From contig NZ_JAMHFY010000003.1 of NCBI RefSeq assembly GCF_023897015.1, positions 124,001 through 188,000 of the forward strand: a stretch of 64,000 bases of DNA, written 5' to 3'. Below the pieces are notes generated by a model. The model saw only the letters and a program-made list of their open reading frames with translations, had not been told where the DNA came from and did not search any database. Position 1 is the first letter of the stretch; the number at the start of each line of letters is the position of its first letter. Of this stretch, positions 16,375-24,969 are shown piece by piece. The stretch comes from Desulfosporosinus nitroreducens. Its GTDB lineage: Bacteria; Bacillota; Desulfitobacteriia; Desulfitobacteriales; Desulfitobacteriaceae. Position numbers and translations under genes: made by a program.

Positions 16375-17421
16375 TTGGGATATTCATATCGAGACGCAGG
16401 GGTTGATATCCAAGCGGGAAATGAAGTTGTAGAACGTATCAAACCAGCGGTTGCTCGGACTCTTCGACCAGAAGTCCTCGGTGGGCTAGGCGGATTTGGC
16501 GGGCTCTTTAAATTAGATTTGGCTAAATATCCAAATCCAGTTCTTGTTTCTGGAACAGATGGAGTAGGAACTAAGCTGCGCCTTGCTTTTCAAATGAATA
16601 AGCACGATAGCATCGGACAAGATGCGGTAGCTATGTGTGTTAATGATATCTTGGTACAAGGGGCAGAACCTTTGTACTTTCTCGATTACCTGGCTGTTGG
16701 AAAAGTGGAACCGAAACGACTGGCCGAGGTCATTGGCGGGATTGCCAGTGGGTGTGAAATGGCCGGCTGTGCCTTAATTGGGGGAGAAACGGCAGAAATG
16801 CCTGGTTTCTATGCAGAAGACGAATATGATATTGCAGGATTTTCAGTGGGAGTGGTGAATGAAGATAAGTTAATCGACGGCTCAAAGATTCAAGCAGGAG
16901 ATACACTTATCGGTTTACCTTCGTCTGGTCTTCACAGCAATGGGTACTCCTTAGCCCGAAAAATCTTCGAATCCTATTCCTTAGATGAAGAATTCCCGGA
17001 GTTAGGGGAATCTCTTGGGGAGGCACTGCTTCGCCCAACCCGCATTTACGTCAAGTCAATTTTGTCGCTTCTTTCTGGTGCAGAGATACTTGGCATGGCC
17101 CATATTACGGGTGGAGGTTTAACGGATAACGTTCCCAGAATATTGCCCGCAGGTTTGGGGGTTCAAATTAATACATCTGCTTGGAAACGACCGCCAATTT
17201 TTCCGTTGTTGCAACGCCTGGGAGATGTGGCCTGGTCAGAAATGTATCGGACTTTTAATATGGGAATTGGTTATGTCCTGATTGTCCGTTCAGAGGCTGA
17301 GGGATTGGTTAGACATAAACTTGATGAGTTAGGTGAGAAAAGCTTTGTTATTGGAAGCGTCGTTACTGGAGAAGGGGTGGCTTATGAGGACGGCAATACT
17401 GGCATCAGGTCGTGGGAGTAA
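16375..17421 (+). CDS. purM: AIR synthetase (phosphoribosylformylglycinamidine cyclo-ligase)
   Basis: 348 residues from a TTG at 16375, chosen because AAGGAGGA lies 8 bases upstream and the product starts [11 protein letters not shown] as in relatives. It closes FGAM to AIR with ATP. Motifs include [49 protein letters not shown] and [10 protein letters not shown]. The product AIR is the branch point between purines and the bza pathway in this same window. It overlaps purN by 38 bases. Confidence 0.95.
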   Translation: MGYSYRDAGVDIQAGNEVVERIKPAVARTLRPEVLGGLGGFGGLFKLDLAKYPNPVLVSGTDGVGTKLRLAFQMNKHDSIGQDAVAMCVNDILVQGAEPLYFLDYLAVGKVEPKRLAEVIGGIASGCEMAGCALIGGETAEMPGFYAEDEYDIAGFSVGVVNEDKLIDGSKIQAGDTLIGLPSSGLHSNGYSLARKIFESYSLDEEFPELGESLGEALLRPTRIYVKSILSLLSGAEILGMAHITGGGLTDNVPRILPAGLGVQINTSAWKRPPIFPLLQRLGDVAWSEMYRTFNMGIGYVLIVRSEAEGLVRHKLDELGEKSFVIGSVVTGEGVAYEDGNTGIRSWE

Positions 17422-18001
17422 TCTCCAAGCTTTGATTGCAACCTGCCAAAGAGGCAACCTACCTATCGAGATAGTGGCTGTTGGATCAGACCTTCCAGGG
17501 GCTGGTGCATTAATGCTGGCTGAGGAGGCTGGAATTCCTGCCCGTGTTTTTCCGATCAGTAATTACCAGCATCGTCAAGCGCAAGAGGAAGATATCTTGA
17601 TCTGGATGCAAAATAATGAGGTGGAGCTGTTACTTTTGGCAGGGTATATGAGGGTTTTGAGTCCTTATTGTATGAGTCAAATAAATTTTCCGGTCCTGAA
17701 TATCCATCCTTCATTACTGCCCGCTTTTCCAGGGCTCCACGCCCAACGTCAAGCACTGGAATATGGAGTCAAAGTTAGTGGGTGTACTGTACACTTTGTT
17801 GATGAAGGCTTGGATAGCGGTCCAATTATTTTACAAGAGGCAGTGCCTGTGTTGTCAGAGGATACAGAAGAAAGCTTGTCTCAGAGAATTTTAGCAGTGG
17901 AACATCGTCTCTATTCCGATGCTGTTCGCTTGTTAGCTTTAGGGAAAGTAGAGCGGACTGGGCGTAGAGTACATATTTTGCAACAGGAGGAATTGGGATG
18001 A
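17384..18001 (+). CDS. purN: Phosphoribosylglycinamide formyltransferase
   Basis: 205 residues starting at ATG 17384 inside the end of purM. It transfers a formyl group from 10-formyltetrahydrofolate to GAR. The N-terminus [17 protein letters not shown] is the GAR-binding loop. [10 protein letters not shown], the catalytic [12 protein letters not shown] with Asn and His, and [11 protein letters not shown] carrying the catalytic Asp are all seen. The stop overlaps the ATG of purH (GATGA), so translation is coupled. Confidence 0.95.
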   Translation: MRTAILASGRGSNLQALIATCQRGNLPIEIVAVGSDLPGAGALMLAEEAGIPARVFPISNYQHRQAQEEDILIWMQNNEVELLLLAGYMRVLSPYCMSQINFPVLNIHPSLLPAFPGLHAQRQALEYGVKVSGCTVHFVDEGLDSGPIILQEAVPVLSEDTEESLSQRILAVEHRLYSDAVRLLALGKVERTGRRVHILQQEELG

Positions 18002-19542
18002 AGCGAAGAGCTCTCATAAGCGTTTCCGACAAGAAGGGAATTGTAATTTTTGCGCGTGAACTTGCAGATTTAGGTTTCGAGTTGATTTCAACCGGGGGGA
18101 CCTACAAAGCACTTGATGAAGCTAATATCCCGGTGAAATATGTGAGTGAGGTCACGGGATTTCCTGAAGTTTTAGATGGTCGAGTCAAGACACTTCACCC
18201 TTTAATTCACGGTGGGATTTTGGCGAGGGACAGTGTCAAACATATGGAACAAATGGAACAGAACGGAATTTTTTATATTGACTTAGTAGTGGTTAATCTT
18301 TATCCATTTCGAGAGACTATTGCTAAGCCTGGAGTGACCTTTGAAGAGGCCATAGAAAATATAGACGTTGGCGGGCCAACTATGGTTCGAGCTGCAGCTA
18401 AGAATCATGGGCGGGTTACTGTGTTGGTCAATCCAGAATCTTACGAAGAAGTTTTAAGTGTATTGCGTGAAACAGGGAATGTTCCTGCGGGCATGCGCAA
18501 GCGACTAGCTGCTGAAGCTTTTGCTCATACCGCTGAATATGACCGACTGATTGCCGGGTATCTAGAGCGGCAGATTGAACCGCCGGATACTTTCCCGGAG
18601 ACGCTTCGCATAACTGCTCAAAAGGTTCAAGAACTGCGTTATGGCGAAAACCCACAGCAGAAGGCAGCCTTCTATATTAGTTCAGAGGCCGGAGTGGGGA
18701 CCCTCGCAAATGGCAAACAGCTTCAAGGGAAAGAACTCTCGTACAATAATTGGATAGATATGAATGCCGCTTGGAAACTTGTGCGTGAATTTGAATTGTG
18801 CGCGACGACGATCATTAAACACACTAACCCCTGTGGAGTGGCAATGGGCAAGACACCGCTTGAGGCTTATGAAAATGCATTTGCTGCAGATCCGGTTTCC
18901 GCTTTTGGCGGCATTATCGCCTTTAATCGTGTCGTTGATACAGCATGTGCTGAAGCCCTTAAAGAACGTTTCTATGAAGTCATTATAGCGCCAGATTTTA
19001 GTCCGGAAGCTCGCGAGATTCTAAGTGCTAAAACAAATCTTCGACTCTTTGTGGTTGGCAGAGGGGAAGTGGGCAAGGTTATGCCCGGTTGGGTTTCCAG
19101 AAGTATTGAAGGTGGATATCTTGTTCAAGAGGTCGATCAGGGGACCGCTTCAGTTAGCGAATGGGATGTTGCGTCAGAACAAAAACCTACGGAAGAAGAT
19201 CTGGTAGCGCTTGATTTTGCGTGGCGTATTGTGAAACATGTCAAGTCAAATGCTATCGTAGTCACAGATCATAAACAGACGCTGGGCGTTGGAGCGGGGC
19301 AAATGAATAGAGTTGGGTCAGTCAAGATTGCGCTTGAACAGGCCGGAGATAAAGCTAAAGGGGCTTATCTGGCATCGGATGCCTTCTTTCCTTTCCCTGA
19401 TTCGATCGAAGAGGCTGCAAAAGCGGGTATTCGTGCGATCGTTCAGCCAGGGGGGTCTCGCAATGATCCTTCGGTTATCGAAGCCGCTAATCGCTTAAAT
19501 ATAATTATGGTCTTTACACATCGCCGGCATTTTCAGCATTAA
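17998..19542 (+). CDS. purH: Bifunctional AICAR transformylase/IMP cyclohydrolase
   Basis: 514 residues, the usual length. The N-terminal 200 residues are the IMP cyclohydrolase (MGS-like: SVSDKKGI, STGGTYKAL, GRVKTLHP, NIDVGGPTMVRAAAKN). The rest is AICAR formyltransferase with LRYGENPQQKAA, KHTNPCGVA with the catalytic Lys-His pair, and SDAFFPFPDSIE. It performs the last two steps to IMP. It overlaps purN by 4 bases with AGGAGG in the purN end. Confidence 0.96.
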   Translation: MKRRALISVSDKKGIVIFARELADLGFELISTGGTYKALDEANIPVKYVSEVTGFPEVLDGRVKTLHPLIHGGILARDSVKHMEQMEQNGIFYIDLVVVNLYPFRETIAKPGVTFEEAIENIDVGGPTMVRAAAKNHGRVTVLVNPESYEEVLSVLRETGNVPAGMRKRLAAEAFAHTAEYDRLIAGYLERQIEPPDTFPETLRITAQKVQELRYGENPQQKAAFYISSEAGVGTLANGKQLQGKELSYNNWIDMNAAWKLVREFELCATTIIKHTNPCGVAMGKTPLEAYENAFAADPVSAFGGIIAFNRVVDTACAEALKERFYEVIIAPDFSPEAREILSAKTNLRLFVVGRGEVGKVMPGWVSRSIEGGYLVQEVDQGTASVSEWDVASEQKPTEEDLVALDFAWRIVKHVKSNAIVVTDHKQTLGVGAGQMNRVGSVKIALEQAGDKAKGAYLASDAFFPFPDSIEEAAKAGIRAIVQPGGSRNDPSVIEAANRLNIIMVFTHRRHFQH

Positions 19543-19584
19543 TGATAAATTCAAATGGTTATAAATGGGAAGCGGGGTCAGACA

Positions 19585-20850
19585 GTGAAGAAGCATCGTG
19601 TGTTAATTATAGGCAACGGCGGACGAGAACATGCTTTAGCTTGGAAGTTGGCGCAAAGCCCTGAACTTGAACGCTTATATGTAGCACCGGGAAATGCCGG
19701 GACAGTTATCTGGAATGTCCCAATTTCTGTTCAGGATATTGCCGGGCTAGTGGAATTTGCCGTTAAGGAGAAGATTGATCTAACGGTTGTCGGTCCAGAA
19801 GACCCCTTGAGTTTAGGCATTGCAGATGCTTTTCAGGAGGCGGGTCTGAGAATCTTTGGGCCGACTCAGGCTGCAGCTCAGTTGGAGGGAAGCAAGTCGT
19901 TTGCCAAAATGATTATGGAAGGCGCTAAGATTCCTACAGCAGAGTGGCAAGTATTTGAAGATCCGGTCCGAGCCAAAAAGTACATTGAAACTATAGGCGC
20001 TCCTTGTGTTTTGAAAGCGGATGGCTTAGCGGCGGGTAAAGGTGTTATAGTAGCGATGGATTTGGAGACTGCCCTCCAAGCGGTGGATGAAATAATGGAC
20101 GGCAACTTTGGTTCAGCAGGTAAAAAATTGCTTATCGAGGAGTTCTTAGAGGGGCAAGAAGTTAGCTTACTGTGTTTTTCGGATGGGGTTACAGCTTTAC
20201 CTATGGTTCCTGTTCAGGATCACAAGCGGGCCTTAGAGGGTGACCTGGGGCTTAACACTGGAGGTATGGGTACGTATAGCCCTCCTCCAATTTGGACGAC
20301 TGAACTTGAAGCAATCGTCATGCGCGACCTTGTTTCGCCGACTCTTAAGATAATGCAAGAACGAGGGACTCCCTTTGTAGGTGTACTTTTCTTGGGGTTG
20401 ATGATAACTAAGCAGGGCCCTAAACTTTTGGAATATAATGTTCGGTTTGGCGATCCCGAAACCCAAGTGGTGATGAAACGACTTAAGTCAGATCTTCTGC
20501 CAGTTCTTTGGGCGTGTACAGAAAAAAATCTTTCCGAAGTTCAGTTGGAGTGGAAAAATGAAGTTGCAGTTTGTGTTGTTATGGCTGCTGAAGGCTATCC
20601 TTTAGCTTACACAAAGGGGGTTCCGATCCGATTGCCGTTGGAGAGTGGTCAAGATGCAGTTATCTTTCACGCCGGAACAGGAATTCATGAAGGACAGCTT
20701 CTGAGTACCGGCGGACGGGTCTTGGGAATAACTGCTGAAGGACAAACCCTTCAAAAGGCTCGAGAGAAGGCGTATGCTCTGGTAGATGAAATTGATTTCC
20801 CAAAATCACATTTTCGACGGGATATTGGAGTGAAAGGGTTAGGAATTTAA
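19585..20850 (+). CDS. purD: Phosphoribosylamine-glycine ligase
   Basis: GAR synthetase with an ATP-grasp fold, about 421 residues. It joins phosphoribosylamine and glycine. The N-terminus reads HRVLIIGNGGREHALAWKL. VGPEDPLSLGIAD, LKADGLAAGKGVI, LNTGGMGTYSPP and YNVRFGDPETQ are family blocks. I prefer the GTG at 19585, with GCGGGG just upstream, over an ATG at 19555 that has no ribosome binding site. It is the last gene of the operon. A terminator lies about 155 bases downstream. Confidence 0.95.
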   Translation: MKKHRVLIIGNGGREHALAWKLAQSPELERLYVAPGNAGTVIWNVPISVQDIAGLVEFAVKEKIDLTVVGPEDPLSLGIADAFQEAGLRIFGPTQAAAQLEGSKSFAKMIMEGAKIPTAEWQVFEDPVRAKKYIETIGAPCVLKADGLAAGKGVIVAMDLETALQAVDEIMDGNFGSAGKKLLIEEFLEGQEVSLLCFSDGVTALPMVPVQDHKRALEGDLGLNTGGMGTYSPPPIWTTELEAIVMRDLVSPTLKIMQERGTPFVGVLFLGLMITKQGPKLLEYNVRFGDPETQVVMKRLKSDLLPVLWACTEKNLSEVQLEWKNEVAVCVVMAAEGYPLAYTKGVPIRLPLESGQDAVIFHAGTGIHEGQLLSTGGRVLGITAEGQTLQKAREKAYALVDEIDFPKSHFRRDIGVKGLGI

Positions 20851-21005
20851 AATTTCCATAATAAGGTTTAACATATTCTTCACACAAAGTTCATGGCAAT
20901 GTAACACTGATGCTCTATACTAAGAGTCAGTTAGTAATGATTACCCGTTATTATAACGGTTAACATATATTCTTCTCATTTTTCTCCCCTTCTTTTCTTT
21001 CTTTT

Positions 21006-21037
21006 TCCCCCTCCTTTGACGGGAGGGGATTTCTTTT
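21006..21037 (+). terminator. Terminator after the purine operon
   Basis: CCCCCTCC and GGGAGGGG form a strong GC stem with a short loop, followed by a T-rich run. No gene is seen between purD and this point. Confidence 0.8.
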
Positions 21038-21079
21038 TCTTTGATAGACTAATCCCCACTAAACTCTCGCACTCGTTTC

Positions 21080-21164
21080 ATGGCGACTACCATCCATGGC
21101 GGTGCTCTAGACTCGAACATCCTTGTTCGAGTCATGGCTGCAGCGACACTAGGTCATCCCTGAC
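21080..21164. repeat. Palindromic repeat family A, copy 1
   Basis: This stretch shares a core with 39138-39229: CCATCCATGGCGG, GCTCTA, CTCGAAC..TCCT..GTTCGAGTC, TGGCT.CAG.GACACT.GG. The core contains the inverted pair CTCGAAC/GTTCGAG and a CCATGG palindrome. There is no coding frame. It looks like a small dispersed, structured repeat of unknown origin. Confidence 0.7.
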
Positions 21165-21191
21165 CGTCGGTCGATAAAGTTAGTTTTTTAT

Positions 21192-21241
21192 AAGAGCAAG
21201 AATCCTGCCTCACAAATAATTGAGGCAGGATTCTTGCTCTT
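21192..21241. terminator. Perfect 21-base inverted repeat, probable bidirectional terminator
   Basis: The arms, beginning AAGAGCAAGAATCC and ending GGATTCTTGCTCTT, match perfectly over 21 bases around an 8-base loop. A T-rich tract flanks the upstream side. It would end transcription from both the pur side and the small minus-strand gene. Confidence 0.8.
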
Positions 21242-21273
21242 TGGACACGATGGACGTTAATTTAAGTAGCCTT

Positions 21274-21453
21274 CTAATGGTTAATTCTGGGCAAGACTCT
21301 GCTGGGAGAGGTATTAAAACATTTTGGACAGACATAAACCGGATTTTTAGCTGCTGGGATTATGTTCATTTTTAGGGTTTGAGCCGTATATTGAATCCAT
21401 TTGCTCAAATGATCCAGGCTCTGACAATTAGGACAACATAATAACACTTTCAT
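21274..21453 (-). CDS. Very small zinc-ribbon protein (59 aa)
   Basis: On the minus strand, an ATG at 21453 preceded by AGAGGAAG opens a 59-residue frame ending in TAG at 21274. The product begins MKVLLCCPNC and has a second pair VCPKC near residue 42, giving two Cys-x2-Cys knuckles 32 residues apart, as in zinc ribbons. The middle (SLDHLSKWIQYTAQTLKM) is a plausible helix. I do not know the family. The good ribosome binding site and the paired knuckles support a real gene. It ends beside the perfect terminator at 21192 and is divergent from the Mn catalase. Confidence 0.6.
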   Translation of the reverse strand: MKVLLCCPNCQSLDHLSKWIQYTAQTLKMNIIPAAKNPVYVCPKCFNTSPSRVLPRINH

Positions 21454-21568
21454 TCACTTCCTCTGAGCAGTTTATGAATGACAGAGGAGAAGTGTTATTC
21501 ATTCGCTTGTGACCACATGGATTCTATCGCCATATAATAAAGGCAGGATTCTTTTAATAGAGGGTGGG

Positions 21569-22129
21569 ATGGAAGTGTTTAATTATCACAAGCGTTTGTT
21601 TTATCCGATCCACGTTGAACGTGAAGATCCAGCGTTTGCAAAAGTGCTGACAGAACATTATTCAGGAATTGACAGTGAGTTGTCATCAGCCTTACAATAC
21701 TTTAACCAACGCTCGAATATATTAAATCGACATATTCGGGAACTGCTGGGGATAATCTCTGCAGAAGAATTTGGACATATGGAATTGATTTCAGTAGCGA
21801 TTAATAAACTGGGAGGACCGCCCTTAACTCTGGTTAATACCCAGGGTGCTTTATGGGGAATCACGCAGATTAACCAAAGCCTCGACGTTATTAAAATGCT
21901 TCAGATGGATATCCAGACGGAAACTAGAGTGATTCGTCTATATCAGCAACAGCTGAAATTGACAGATGATCTAAATATGAAGAAAATGATTAGGTTTTTA
22001 ATTACTAGGGGTGAAGTACATAAATACTTATTTAAAAAAGCACAGAAGTTACTTCGTGAAAACGGTTCGCCAGAGGAATTTAATGAGTTGATTTACGACT
22101 ATAAGATGAGTTTGCAAGTTTTGAAATAA
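21569..22129 (+). CDS. Manganese catalase-like protein (CotJC type)
   Basis: 186 residues from ATG 21569. The four-helix ferritin-like fold carries the ligands of a dimanganese site: Glu in SGIDSELSSALQYF, Glu and His in AEEFGHMELI, Glu in IQTETRVIR and His in RGEVHKYLF. Such proteins break down hydrogen peroxide. CotJC of Bacillus is a spore-coat member, which suits a spore former. The start sits close to GAGGGTGG; an upstream GTG is possible. No cotJA/cotJB neighbours are seen, so the coat role is only a possibility. Confidence 0.85.
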   Translation: MEVFNYHKRLFYPIHVEREDPAFAKVLTEHYSGIDSELSSALQYFNQRSNILNRHIRELLGIISAEEFGHMELISVAINKLGGPPLTLVNTQGALWGITQINQSLDVIKMLQMDIQTETRVIRLYQQQLKLTDDLNMKKMIRFLITRGEVHKYLFKKAQKLLRENGSPEEFNELIYDYKMSLQVLK

Positions 22130-22165
22130 TAGTGAATGGATTGGATTAACTTCTGACTAGTATGA

Positions 22166-22190
22166 AAAAGTCGGCCAAAGGCCGACTTTT
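22166..22190. terminator. Bidirectional terminator
   Basis: AAAAGTCGGCC and GGCCGACTTTT form a perfect 11-base stem with an AAA loop between two convergent genes, with A and T runs on both sides. Confidence 0.9.
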
Positions 22191-22509
22191 AATATTTAAT
22201 AACCCAATCAGAAACCATTAATCGTTCGGACAAGCCCAGCCCTTCAGTATCGATGGTTAATTCCGACTTCGGGATTAAATCGCGATCATAATACACCGTG
22301 ATTCCGTCAAAAATAAACTCATGAAAATCCTCAGGCTTCCGTGGGCTTCCTTTTCGTACGGCAGGGGGAGTAGAGAGCGGGATGCAACACTGAGTGACTA
22401 CAATGCGCTTTATGTAAAGCTTATTTTTTTTAGCCTTCTGAAGGAATTTCATTGCTTTCTGTGTAATGTTAATATTCATGTTCGTACTCATTTTAAGGTT
22501 AGGATCCAA
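22189..22509 (-). CDS. HesB/IscA-like protein
   Basis: 106 residues from a TTG at 22509, 11 bases after AAGGAGG; a GTG at 22521 overlaps that site and is excluded. The sequence resembles the HesB-like branch of the A-type iron-sulfur scaffold fold: an N-terminal INITQKAMKFL helix, a VVTQCCIPLS segment with paired cysteines, and the FDGITVYYD turn. The C-terminal Cys-x-Cys of classical IscA is absent, so it is not a standard scaffold. Function unknown. The convergent neighbour is a Mn catalase, and divergent WYL regulators start 80 bases away. Confidence 0.6.
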   Translation of the reverse strand: MDPNLKMSTNMNINITQKAMKFLQKAKKNKLYIKRIVVTQCCIPLSTPPAVRKGSPRKPEDFHEFIFDGITVYYDRDLIPKSELTIDTEGLGLSERLMVSDWVIKY

Positions 22510-22590
22510 CCGTGGATTCACCTCCTTAATGTTGCCATATCTATTCTATCATTTCTTTTTTCGGTTGCAAGGGATTGGAGGATTACAAGT

Positions 22591-23787
22591 TTGGATAAGT
22601 TAACACGCCAACGCGAAATCGTCAAAAATGTTGCCACAGAACCATGGGTGCATTCCCTTCAAGGTTTAGCTAAAAAATTCGGAGTAAATCAAATCACTCT
22701 GCAAAGAGATTTGGAAGAAATGAAAGATAATGGCTTTCAATTTAAGAAGGATGGAACAGAAAGACTTTATCTGCATTTGAGTGGTTGGAATGGGGTAGTG
22801 CCTGTCAAGGCAGCAACCCTTCGGCAAATGGAGATCTTGCGCATGCTCACTGCCACTCCTCAAGGATTAACCGTAACCGAAATCTACAAACGCTTTAATC
22901 GACGGGATGAAGAAGAAGTCAGCAGTAAAACGCTCGAACGGGCTATAAAGGACTTGGCCAAAAAAAATATCCTCAAACATAGAGGGGAAGAGTATGTAAT
23001 TTGCTCTGAACAAATGCTCCCTCCTCTCCAGTTAGCCGAACAGGAGAAGACGCTTCTTCTGGAAGCGCTAAACGTTGCCCGTGCTCTGGCACCTTTTCCA
23101 GATGAAATGAAAACACTTGAAGCCAAACTCAAACTGTGGATAGGGCAGAACACCCATTCGAGGGAGACAATATTTGTCCATGGAAGAACTCCTACTCAGG
23201 ATGTTCATCGCAGTCAGTGCTGTTTTCAACTCGAAGAAGCGGCTCAGAATAAAAAACAAGTTTCCATCCTGTATCGAAAAGAAGAGGAGCCTGCAAGGCA
23301 ACTTAGACTAAACCCTCTGGGGATAGTCTATTACTGGGTGCTTGATAATTGGTATCTTATTGCTCAGGATGAGAGGGATAAGAGGATTAAGACATATTTG
23401 GTAAACCGTATTTTAGATGTTACAAGGTTACCCGAATCATTTGCTCCAATAGAAGGATTTGATTTAAAGACTTGGTATCAATATGCCTGGGGGGTCTACC
23501 GAGATCAGAATCCAATCCCCGTAAGAATTAAGTTTCATAATTATTACTCAACCTTAAATCGCGTGCGAGCGGAGTTAGCTAAACGTAAAACTTGCACTCT
23601 GGTGGAGGATGGAGAAGGCCTGCTCATGGAAGATCAGGTTGAAGGACTGGACGAATTAGCGGTTTGGTTACGAGGGTTTGGGGCGGGGGCAGAGGTTCTC
23701 GAGCCTCCGTCTCTTAGAGAAAAAGTTACTGAAGAATTTTCCCGACTCCAGCAAATGTATGGAGGTGACTCGCATGGACTCGATTAA
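22591..23787 (+). CDS. WYL-domain transcriptional regulator, first of a pair
   Basis: 398 residues from TTG 22591, where TTGGAGG is 8 bases upstream. An upstream open frame lacks support because it runs through the divergent gene. Residues 1-60 form a DeoR-like helix-turn-helix (LAKKFGVNQITLQRDLEEM). A second winged-helix stretch follows (LTVTEIYKRFNRR). The WYL region includes LRLNPLGIVYYWVLDNWYLIAQ and the C-terminal WCX extension. WYL domains often sense nucleic acid or small ligands and are common near defence genes, but none is seen here. It overlaps a second WYL gene by 14 bases. Confidence 0.82.
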   Translation: MDKLTRQREIVKNVATEPWVHSLQGLAKKFGVNQITLQRDLEEMKDNGFQFKKDGTERLYLHLSGWNGVVPVKAATLRQMEILRMLTATPQGLTVTEIYKRFNRRDEEEVSSKTLERAIKDLAKKNILKHRGEEYVICSEQMLPPLQLAEQEKTLLLEALNVARALAPFPDEMKTLEAKLKLWIGQNTHSRETIFVHGRTPTQDVHRSQCCFQLEEAAQNKKQVSILYRKEEEPARQLRLNPLGIVYYWVLDNWYLIAQDERDKRIKTYLVNRILDVTRLPESFAPIEGFDLKTWYQYAWGVYRDQNPIPVRIKFHNYYSTLNRVRAELAKRKTCTLVEDGEGLLMEDQVEGLDELAVWLRGFGAGAEVLEPPSLREKVTEEFSRLQQMYGGDSHGLD

Positions 23788-24736
23788 TCGTATGGGGAAA
23801 ATCATGGCCTTAATTGAAATCCATCCAGAGGGGTTATCCGGAAGTGGCTTAGCCGATGCCTGCGGTGTTCCTTGGGGGACTATGAAACAGGATCTGAAAG
23901 TGTTGGTTTCTTCTATTGAAAACTCGTTTCCGTTGTACACGGATCATGATGAAGGAAATGATGCCGAAGAGGATTTGTTTCAGCCGGAGGTTAAATGGTT
24001 TATGGCTGCGGCAGAAAAACGATATACTCCAGTCCATTTGAACGTCCGCGAGGCGATAGGGGTTTTAGGTACCTTAGATTATTTGCAGGAGGAAAATGCG
24101 CTGAAAGAAGGGCTAAGACAAAAGATCTTGTCTGGCTTTAACTTAGGAGAGGAGGGAAATTACCGTTACATTAAAGGAGAACTAACACCATTAGAGCCTA
24201 TCCAAGTAAAAACATTTCCCTTGATTGAAAACGCAATTAGGGAAACTCGACGAATTAGGATTTTATTTAATGGCAGAGAAGTAACGGCAGACCCCTTGGG
24301 AATTGTTTACTACTCACGTCTAAGGTATTGGTATTTGGTTGCTCGACAGGGAGAGGTGATAAAGACTTATCATTTAAACAATGTCCAGGAAGTCAACGAA
24401 ACCGCTGAGTCCTTTGTTTACCCGGACGGGTTTTCTCTAAAGGATTGGTTTGGTCCGCGTTGGGGGATGGAATATGGAGATTTATTGAGGGTTAAAGTAC
24501 GCTTTCTTAATCGTTCTCAAACTTTTGCTAAGGTACGAAAAGATGTAGCCCATCGCAACAGTAAATTGACGATATTAGAGGATGGATCAATGCTCTTTCA
24601 AGATGAGATCATAGGGGTCAATGAATTTATTACCTGGGTATTAGGGTTTGGTTCAGCTGGTGAAATCTTAGAACCAATGGAACTTCGTCAACTTATTCTC
24701 AAAAGAATTCGCGAGACGTTGAGTAACTATGCCTGA
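23774..24736 (+). CDS. WYL-domain transcriptional regulator, second of a pair
   Basis: 320 residues from ATG 23774, with GGAGGTGACTCGC just upstream inside the end of the first WYL gene. The N-terminus (GLSGSGLADACGVPWGTMKQDLKVL) is a helix-turn-helix, and the WYL core is DPLGIVYYSRLRYWYLVARQ. The overall order matches the preceding protein, so the two are probably a co-translated pair, perhaps a heteromer. This is like PafB/PafC, which also are paired WYL proteins, but identity with those is not claimed. No target is evident from the neighbours. Confidence 0.82.
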   Translation: MDSINRMGKIMALIEIHPEGLSGSGLADACGVPWGTMKQDLKVLVSSIENSFPLYTDHDEGNDAEEDLFQPEVKWFMAAAEKRYTPVHLNVREAIGVLGTLDYLQEENALKEGLRQKILSGFNLGEEGNYRYIKGELTPLEPIQVKTFPLIENAIRETRRIRILFNGREVTADPLGIVYYSRLRYWYLVARQGEVIKTYHLNNVQEVNETAESFVYPDGFSLKDWFGPRWGMEYGDLLRVKVRFLNRSQTFAKVRKDVAHRNSKLTILEDGSMLFQDEIIGVNEFITWVLGFGSAGEILEPMELRQLILKRIRETLSNYA

Positions 24737-24969
24737 TCATACTCAGTTTGTAATAGGAATAATATTTCTTTTATCAATTCCATTTTCGCTGTCCACTCTT
24801 AATTGTATTTTTTAATTATTTTATTGTTCCCAAGAACCATCCAAATATGGGATATAAAAACAAAGCTCGACTCGAGATCTTTAGTAAAACACCTTTTCAT
24901 CCGAATGTCTCCCCAGTTTGTTATGATATGATAAAAGATGCTGTGATAAAGAAAGGAAGTATTTAATAT

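Noticed and set aside
21110-21132. LexA-like box (CTCGAAC...GTTCGAG) in repeat A
   Set aside because: LexA sites of Gram-positive bacteria have four bases between GAAC and GTTC. Here there are six, and five in the other copy, and no SOS gene follows.
22321-22590. Open frame extending the first WYL gene upstream by 90 codons
   Set aside because: It runs antisense through the HesB-like gene and its ribosome site, while TTG 22591 has TTGGAGG at good spacing and starts the helix-turn-helix region.
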